From assembly GCF_000745895.1 (NCBI RefSeq), contig NZ_JQKE01000027.1, forward strand, positions 1-33,302: a stretch of DNA of 33,302 nt, given 5' to 3'. This document shows, one piece after another, positions 28,305 to 33,302 of this stretch; the stretch's first letter is position 1; every line of letters begins with the position of its first letter. Made by a program: the position numbers and the translations under genes. The notes beneath the pieces are model-generated. The model saw nothing but the letters and a program-made list of their open reading frames with translations, searched no databases and was not told where the DNA came from. The stretch comes from Stenoxybacter acetivorans DSM 19021 (lineage in GTDB: Bacteria > Pseudomonadota > Gammaproteobacteria > Burkholderiales > Neisseriaceae).

Positions 28305-28817
28305 ATGGGTGGTTTTATATTGCTGGTTGTTTTCTGCTTGTATTGTTTATTTATCTATCAAGTACAAAATATGCTATTTAAAAAAATTAAAAATAAGCTG
28401 GGTATTTGGAAAATACCTGCTGCTATTTTATTTTGGATAGTGATGTTTTTATTGCCTGTAAGCGATGAAATTGTTGGTTATTGGCAATTTCGGAAACTAT
28501 GCCAAGACCCGAATGCCCATCATATGAATTGGGAAAAAATAAAGGGAAAGGAAGTCTATTCAGATGATATTGGTAATCATCTGACTGGATTTGCTATTCC
28601 AATTTATAACAGGCGAATCAATTTTTATGATATGGAAACCAATGAGGAGTATGGTTTTTATAATTTTTATCGAGCCAAAGGAGGATTTCTTGTTAGGCAC
28701 ATTATATCAGGTTCACCACCAATAGTTTTTGGGGAAAATGCAAAATGCTATGCAAACAGCCCTCCTGAGTTATACAAATTGAATAAATTTACCTCAATTC
28801 CCAAAATCAATAAATAA
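28305..28817 (+). CDS. Two-TM membrane protein, candidate lipase immunity protein (copy 1)
   Basis: This 170-residue protein has TM1 at about 4-22, a basic loop (KKIKNK, 26-31), and TM2 at about 35-52. A soluble domain of about 115 residues follows. By the positive-inside rule the loop is cytoplasmic, so the soluble domain faces the periplasm, where Cys66 and Cys148 could form a disulfide. The motif VSDEIVGYWQFRKLC follows TM2. AAAAGGAG lies about seven bases before the ATG. The lipase gene starts 11 bases after the stop, with its ribosome site at the stop codon. A paralog at 29717-30235 precedes the second lipase. I infer an immunity role from this strict pairing, not from a known family. 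Confidence 0.75.
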   Translation: MGGFILLVVFCLYCLFIYQVQNMLFKKIKNKLGIWKIPAAILFWIVMFLLPVSDEIVGYWQFRKLCQDPNAHHMNWEKIKGKEVYSDDIGNHLTGFAIPIYNRRINFYDMETNEEYGFYNFYRAKGGFLVRHIISGSPPIVFGENAKCYANSPPELYKLNKFTSIPKINK

Positions 28818-28828
28818 GGAGTTTTAAA

Positions 28829-29644
28829 ATGAACAAATTAAATAGCGTGTATATCAATGCTCTTTTGGCAGATGCTGCTTATGTGGAAGATTTAGCAACG
28901 TTAACTGGTGGTGCACTTGCTGATGCATTAGAAACCCGTATGACTAAACCTGTTGCCAACTTTATCGGTAACAACTTTGAAGTCATTACCCAACAAGAAA
29001 CTGGCGATATTATTATTATCAGTTCAGGTTTTGATGCCACCGTTTGGCGCGGTAAAGCCAATACAGATTATGATGGACAAGTTTATCTTTCCATGCGAGG
29101 GACAGAACCCGGCTCTATCATAGGCGGTGATGGTTTAGCTGATGTTGATTTGGCTTTTAATTCCGCTGCCCGTAAACAAATTGGCGATATGGTGAACTGG
29201 TGGCTGCGCGCTTCTGCACCCGTAGGTGAAATGGCAAAACAAATTGCTTATGTAGAATTGCCGACAAACTATTTACCTAATTTCTTTATTACCGGTAATG
29301 AAGTTGAAGGAACGGGCGAATTAGCCGATGTTACCAGCGTTTATATCAATGGGCATAGTTTAGGCGGGCATTTAGCCAGTGCATTTGCCCGAATTTTTGG
29401 TGGTTCAGTAAATATTAGCGGTATTGATACCTTTAATAGCGCAGGTTTTCTGGCTACCAGCGAGCTGGTTTTTATCAATATGGCATGGGCTTTGGGTATT
29501 TCAGACGGTGATTTTTACGCAGGACAAAATAATTATTTTGCTGAAAACGGCATTAACATAACTACCAATGATTGGTATCATAACCAAATTGGTGAAAAAC
29601 AGGAAATTTTTAATAAACAGGCTGCTTGGAAATATTGGCATTAA
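28829..29644 (+). CDS. Truncated N-terminal copy of the RTX lipase
   Basis: This 271-residue protein is almost the same as residues 1-262 of the RTX lipase at 30247-33075 (about a dozen differences). It has the nucleophile elbow GHSLGG with Ser177 but ends in the unrelated tail KQAAWKYWH. It stops before the segment that holds the likely catalytic His271 of the full copy, and lacks the RTX domain. It is therefore probably inactive and not exported: a leftover of tandem duplication. The DNA at the break (ACAGGCTGCTTGGAAA) looks like a decayed uptake sequence. The reading frame and ribosome site are intact, so it may still be translated. Confidence 0.75.
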   Translation: MNKLNSVYINALLADAAYVEDLATLTGGALADALETRMTKPVANFIGNNFEVITQQETGDIIIISSGFDATVWRGKANTDYDGQVYLSMRGTEPGSIIGGDGLADVDLAFNSAARKQIGDMVNWWLRASAPVGEMAKQIAYVELPTNYLPNFFITGNEVEGTGELADVTSVYINGHSLGGHLASAFARIFGGSVNISGIDTFNSAGFLATSELVFINMAWALGISDGDFYAGQNNYFAENGINITTNDWYHNQIGEKQEIFNKQAAWKYWH

Positions 29645-29654
29645 ATTGAGTAGT

Positions 29655-29666
29655 TTCAGGCAGCCT
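29655..29666 (-). repeat. DNA uptake sequence at the cassette junction
   Basis: Perfect TTCAGGCAGCCT, 11 bases after the stop of the truncated lipase and ahead of the second cassette. Confidence 0.85.
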
Positions 29667-29716
29667 ATTTTTATTTAAAAAGATGAATTTTAATCACCTT
29701 AAAAAAGGAATATTTG

Positions 29717-30235
29717 ATGTCTGGTTTGATTGCTTTGATTGTTATTGGCTTGTATTGCTTATTTGTTTATCAAGTACAAAATATGCTGTTCAAAAAACTT
29801 AAAAACAAGCTGGGTATTTGGAAAATACCCGCTGCTATTTTATTTTGGATAGCAATGTTTTTATTACCCGTAAGTGATGAAATTGTTGGTTATTGGCAGT
29901 TTCGAAAGCTGTGCCAAAACCCAAATAGTTACCATATTAATTGGGAAAAGATAATAGGAAAGGAGATTTATAGAGATAGTGTTGGCACTCATTTGATAGG
30001 TTTTGCTATTCCTATTTATTATAAGCACATTGTTTTTCATGATAAAGAAACTAATGAAGAATATGGCTTTTATAGTTCTTATGAAGCAGAAGGAGGTTTC
30101 CTTGTCAGGCATATGGGTTCATCTTCGTCACCAATGGTTTTAGTTTTTTGGGGGAATACAAAATGCTATGCAAACAGCCCCCCTGAGTTATACAAATTAA
30201 ATAAATTTACCTCAATTCCAAGGATCAATAAATAA
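29717..30235 (+). CDS. Two-TM membrane protein, candidate lipase immunity protein (copy 2)
   Basis: A 172-residue paralog of the protein at 28305-28817, about three-quarters identical by eye. The two TM segments, the basic KKLKNK loop, VSDEIVGYWQFRKLC and the C-terminal CYANSPPELYKLNKFTSIP are kept. Most changes fall in the predicted periplasmic part (about 68-145) and in TM1. AAGGAA is six bases before the ATG at 29717; the TTG at 29714 is less likely. The RTX lipase follows after 11 bases. Its ribosome site (AAGGAG, 30234-30239) overlaps this stop codon, which indicates translational coupling. Confidence 0.78.
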   Translation: MSGLIALIVIGLYCLFVYQVQNMLFKKLKNKLGIWKIPAAILFWIAMFLLPVSDEIVGYWQFRKLCQNPNSYHINWEKIIGKEIYRDSVGTHLIGFAIPIYYKHIVFHDKETNEEYGFYSSYEAEGGFLVRHMGSSSSPMVLVFWGNTKCYANSPPELYKLNKFTSIPRINK

Positions 30236-30246
30236 GGAGTTTTAAA

Positions 30247-33075
30247 ATGAGCAAATTAAATAGCGTGTATATCAACGCTCTTTTGGCAGATGCTGCTTAT
30301 GTGGAAGATTTAGCAACGTTAACCGGTGGTGCACTTGCTGATGCATTAGAAACCCGTATGACTAAACCTGTTGCCAACTTTATCGGTAACAACTTTGAAG
30401 TCATTACCCAACAAGAAACTGGCGATATTATTATTATCAGTTCAGGTTTTGATGCCACCGTTTGGCGCGGTAAAGCCAATACAGATTATGATGGACAAGT
30501 TTATCTTTCCATGCGAGGGACTGAACCCGGCTCTATCATAGGCGGTGATGGTTTAGCCGATGTTGATTTGGCTTTTAATTCCGCTGCCCGTAAACAAATT
30601 GGTGATATGGTGAATTGGTGGTTACGCGCCTCTACACCTGTGGGTGAAATGGCAAAACAAATTGCTTATGTAGAACTGCCGACAAACTATTTACCTGATT
30701 TCTTTGTTACCGGCAATGAAGTTGAGGGAACGGGTGAATTAGCCAATGTTACCAGTGTTTACATCAACGGGCATAGTTTAGGCGGACATTTAGCCAGTGC
30801 CTTTGCCCGAATTTTTGGCGGTTCAGTAAATATTAGCGGTATGGATACCTTTAATAGCGCAGGTTTTCTGGCTACTAGCGAGCTGGTTTTTATGAATATC
30901 GCATTAGCTTTGGGTATTTCAGACGGTGATTTTTATGCAGGGCAAAACAATTATTTTGCTGAAAATGGTATTAACGTAACCACCAATGATTGGTATCATA
31001 ACCAAATTGGTGAAAGACAGGAAATTTTTAATGAAGAAGGAACTGGTTTTCCAAATCACTCCATTTATAAACTTGTCGATACTTTGGCATTAGGTAATCT
31101 GTTGGCGCAATTAGACAGAAATTTAACCTTTGAAACATTAAATGATTTATTGAGCAAAGCCAGCAATGAAATGGAATCTTCTTTGGAAAAAGCTCTAGAT
31201 CAGTTCCGTAAATTGATTTTAAATAAAACCGATGATACCTCAATTGGCGATGCTTCAGATAGCCCTGAATCTCGCATCAATTATCACGAAAATATTGAAG
31301 AATTTCTTGAAGAACTGAAAAACAATGATGTACTCCAAAATTTAATAAATTGTAATAATCTTCAAATTCAGGCAACCAATGCCGCATCAGCTACTCAAGA
31401 CAATGATATAGGTTTGGCAAACCGCTATGCTTTGGTCGAACTCAATGCTTTTGCGCTTGTCGGCATTGATTATACTCAGCACAATGACAATGGTAAATTG
31501 GATTTATACGATGCTGAAAACAGCACAGGGCAAATGACCCGAAATTGGCTGATAGACAGACATCAATTTTTATACATTAAAAAGATTTTTGCTATCTATG
31601 ATGTGGATTATCAAAATGTAGATTTAAATAAGTATTCTGAATTAAGCCAATTTAAAACTCAGAATTTAAAAATCACCGATGCCGAAGCAAATATATCCAT
31701 TGAATTGGTTGGCAGCACTGGCGAACCACAACAAACCATTCAATTCGGCGGTTCAGGTATTGATAATTTAGTAGGCGGTGAGGGGTACGACCATTTATAC
31801 GGCGGCGACGGCAAAGATACGTTGGATGGCGGTGCAGAAGATGATTATTTAGAGGGTGGAATGGGATTTGACGGCTATTATATCAAAGGGCGCGATACCA
31901 TTTTGGATATAGACGGCAAAGGCGTTATTTGGTTTGGCAACAACGGCGGCGCATCAATGAGAACCCGTTCAGGCGGCAGCCAAAGCATCAGTCCATTGTT
32001 TGAAACCGTTGCGGGCAGCAATCGCTGGGAAAGTTTGAATGAAGAAGGCAAACCCGACGGTATGTTTTTGGCTTTCCGCACAGGGCAAAATGATTTAACC
32101 ATTTCGTATCGCCCCGACGGCAGTTCGGTTTTAATCAAAGATTATTTCTTGCAAGCCTCATCAAATGGAGACGGCTACAGCGGCGTACTCGGTATTGAAT
32201 TACAAACCCAAGAACAAAGCAAAGATGGTTATAAAATTTACAACGGCGATCAAATGCCACCCTTAGCCGGTAGTTATCCTGACTATTATAATTGGTCGAA
32301 AGTCTATTACGATACCGCCACCGGTGAACTGGTTGGCGGTATTTCTTCGTCCGGATTTGCCGATGTGATTCGCGGTTCGGCAGAAAAAGATTTGATGCAG
32401 GGTTTTCGCGGCGACGATGCCTTAGACGGCAGCGACGGCGACGATATTATTTACGGCAATGAGGGTGATGATTTATTAACAGGCGGCAGCGGCGCGGATC
32501 AGCTTTACGGCGGCGACGGCAATGATTTTATTTTAAGCAGTTCGTATTTAAATATCTATCGACGAATCAGCCCTGATGATCAATGGGAACCACCCGCAGG
32601 TTACTCTGTGATTAAAGCAGGTTCAATGTGGGGTACTTATGGTGGCAATGGTATAGTCCTTTTTTCAGGAACAACCAAAACTCAAATCAAATCCGGTATT
32701 TCTGAAGGCGATGTGGTTATCGGCGGCAATGGTGATGATCTTATTAACGCCGGTTGGGCAAACGATTATCTTCTCGGTGATGATCTTGAAGAAGGTGATA
32801 AAGACGGCAATGACTATATTGAGGGGTTGGCAGGCGATGATGTGATTTATGGCGGGGGCGGTGATGATTCTTTATGGGGCGACGGCATCACTTATAGTGG
32901 TTATCTCAATACGGTACCGAGTGAATATCACGGCAAAGATTATTTAGACGGCGGCAGCGGCAATGACAAAATCATGGGACAAGGCAATAATGATACCTTA
33001 TATGGCGGCGACGGCAATGATTTGATGGAAGGTGATCAGGGCAATCGCATGAAAGATTTAACACAGTTTCAGTAG
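30247..33075 (+). CDS. RTX lipase/phospholipase-like putative toxin, 3' end disrupted by an insertion sequence
   Basis: The frame encodes 942 residues. Residues 1 to about 290 are an alpha/beta hydrolase of the class 3 lipase type, with GHSLGG (Ser177), DTFNSAGF after it and NHSIYKLVD holding a likely catalytic His271. There is no signal peptide. A helical linker follows (about 290-500). RTX Ca-binding repeats then appear in blocks at about 501-545, 703-763, 822-878 and 897-930 (GGDGKDTLDGG, GNEGDDLLTGGSG, GGGGDDSLWGDG). RTX proteins of this shape leave by type I systems or act as contact-dependent effectors. The last about 12 residues seem to come from the insertion sequence, so the C-terminal export signal is missing. 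No good DUS lies inside, which suggests recent arrival. Lipid substrate unknown. Confidence 0.85.
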   Translation: MSKLNSVYINALLADAAYVEDLATLTGGALADALETRMTKPVANFIGNNFEVITQQETGDIIIISSGFDATVWRGKANTDYDGQVYLSMRGTEPGSIIGGDGLADVDLAFNSAARKQIGDMVNWWLRASTPVGEMAKQIAYVELPTNYLPDFFVTGNEVEGTGELANVTSVYINGHSLGGHLASAFARIFGGSVNISGMDTFNSAGFLATSELVFMNIALALGISDGDFYAGQNNYFAENGINVTTNDWYHNQIGERQEIFNEEGTGFPNHSIYKLVDTLALGNLLAQLDRNLTFETLNDLLSKASNEMESSLEKALDQFRKLILNKTDDTSIGDASDSPESRINYHENIEEFLEELKNNDVLQNLINCNNLQIQATNAASATQDNDIGLANRYALVELNAFALVGIDYTQHNDNGKLDLYDAENSTGQMTRNWLIDRHQFLYIKKIFAIYDVDYQNVDLNKYSELSQFKTQNLKITDAEANISIELVGSTGEPQQTIQFGGSGIDNLVGGEGYDHLYGGDGKDTLDGGAEDDYLEGGMGFDGYYIKGRDTILDIDGKGVIWFGNNGGASMRTRSGGSQSISPLFETVAGSNRWESLNEEGKPDGMFLAFRTGQNDLTISYRPDGSSVLIKDYFLQASSNGDGYSGVLGIELQTQEQSKDGYKIYNGDQMPPLAGSYPDYYNWSKVYYDTATGELVGGISSSGFADVIRGSAEKDLMQGFRGDDALDGSDGDDIIYGNEGDDLLTGGSGADQLYGGDGNDFILSSSYLNIYRRISPDDQWEPPAGYSVIKAGSMWGTYGGNGIVLFSGTTKTQIKSGISEGDVVIGGNGDDLINAGWANDYLLGDDLEEGDKDGNDYIEGLAGDDVIYGGGGDDSLWGDGITYSGYLNTVPSEYHGKDYLDGGSGNDKIMGQGNNDTLYGGDGNDLMEGDQGNRMKDLTQFQ

Positions 33076-33302
33076 TTGCTCACGGTAATTATCAGAGGTA
33101 GCCGCCAGTAATCGCTGTACTTTAATGCCACCTTTGCGCTTCACAGGTGATAGGCGGATTAGGTTAAGAGATATGCGGTGTAATATGGCCAAGTTATGAG
33201 CAGCGAAGCCATTTCTGGCTCGCATTTGATCATCTTTAAAAGCAATATCCATGCACCAATGCAAACTGTTTTCAATGCGCCAATGCAGGCGTATGACGTG
33301 AT
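33037..33302 (-). mobile_element. ISAs1-family insertion sequence, right end (continues outside window)
   Basis: The RTX repeats stop abruptly around 33037-33046, where CAGGGCAATCGCATGAAAG begins. ISAs1-type elements commonly have ends starting CAGGG, and this is 21 bases outside the transposase stop. The exact boundary is uncertain because CAGGGCAAT could also be RTX codons. Confidence 0.65.
33058..33302 (-). CDS. ISAs1-family transposase, C-terminal part (N-terminus outside window)
   Basis: The minus-strand frame is open to the window end and encodes the C-terminal about 80 residues. It reads HWRIENSLHWCMDIAFKDD, then R-N-G-x-A-A-x-N-L-A-I-L-x-R-I-S-L-N-L, a close match to the conserved C-terminus of ISAs1/H-repeat transposases (HWxIENSLHWxLDVxFxED with its essential Glu). 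Whether the full gene is intact cannot be seen. Confidence 0.85.
   Translation of the reverse strand, partial: HVIRLHWRIENSLHWCMDIAFKDDQMRARNGFAAHNLAILHRISLNLIRLSPVKRKGGIKVQRLLAATSDNYREQLLKLC

Larger units (their letters stand above)
28232..31030 (+). repeat. Tandem duplication of the membrane protein-lipase cassette (unit about 1.41 kb)
   Basis: Copy 1 starts at AAATTGAGTAGTTTCAGGCA (28232) and copy 2 at the same sequence (29643), a spacing of 1411 bases. Both contain the small membrane gene and the first about 790 bases of the lipase. Similarity stops at about 29622 / 31031. The lipase part is nearly identical, while the membrane gene and leader are clearly more diverged. Confidence 0.85.

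Overview
The window looks like chromosome of an oral Neisseriaceae bacterium, most likely the Simonsiella/Alysiella/Conchiformibius side of the family. Two things point there. The first is the recurring 12-mer AGGCTGCCTGAA (reverse TTCAGGCAGCCT), the DNA uptake sequence (DUS) dialect I associate with Simonsiella. It occurs inside genes and as inverted pairs in terminators. The second is a Neisseria-type porin with a signal peptide and C-terminal Phe very like PorB. The species call is inference.

Layout. 1-7617: 3' part of a giant type I-secreted adhesin (Ig-like repeats, FG-GAP propeller-like repeats, RTX-like C-terminus). 7785-12247: a lipoate/biotin gene train (DUF493 gene, lipB, a lipoprotein, lipA, a bioH-like esterase, bioA). 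12498-17705: bioF, a compositionally foreign secreted MORN-repeat protein, then bioC-bioD. 17814-18404: a ChpB/MazF-type toxin-antitoxin pair on the minus strand. 18785-19939: the porin, preceded by a structured leader that ends in a terminator-like hairpin. 20331-27733: prfA (minus), a DUF485-actP acetate uptake pair, an acyl-CoA dehydrogenase, a small lipoprotein and serS (minus).

27838-33302 is the accessory part. It holds a frameshifted RTX relic, then two tandem copies of a two-gene cassette: a small two-TM membrane protein followed by a GHSLGG lipase. The first lipase copy is cut off before the likely catalytic His. The second continues into a long RTX domain, whose 3' end is interrupted by an ISAs1-type insertion sequence running off the window. 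I read this as a lipase toxin/immunity array of polymorphic-toxin type. It is the best candidate here for an under-described system.

How the genes fit together. LipB and LipA turn octanoyl-ACP into protein-bound lipoyl groups. BioC, the BioH-like esterase, BioF, BioA and BioD make dethiobiotin from an ACP-bound pimeloyl ester. Both pathways draw on fatty acid synthesis. bioB is not in the window. The adhesin and RTX lipase both imply type I (or another contact-dependent) export, but no secretion genes are visible here. No tRNA, rRNA or CRISPR array was seen.
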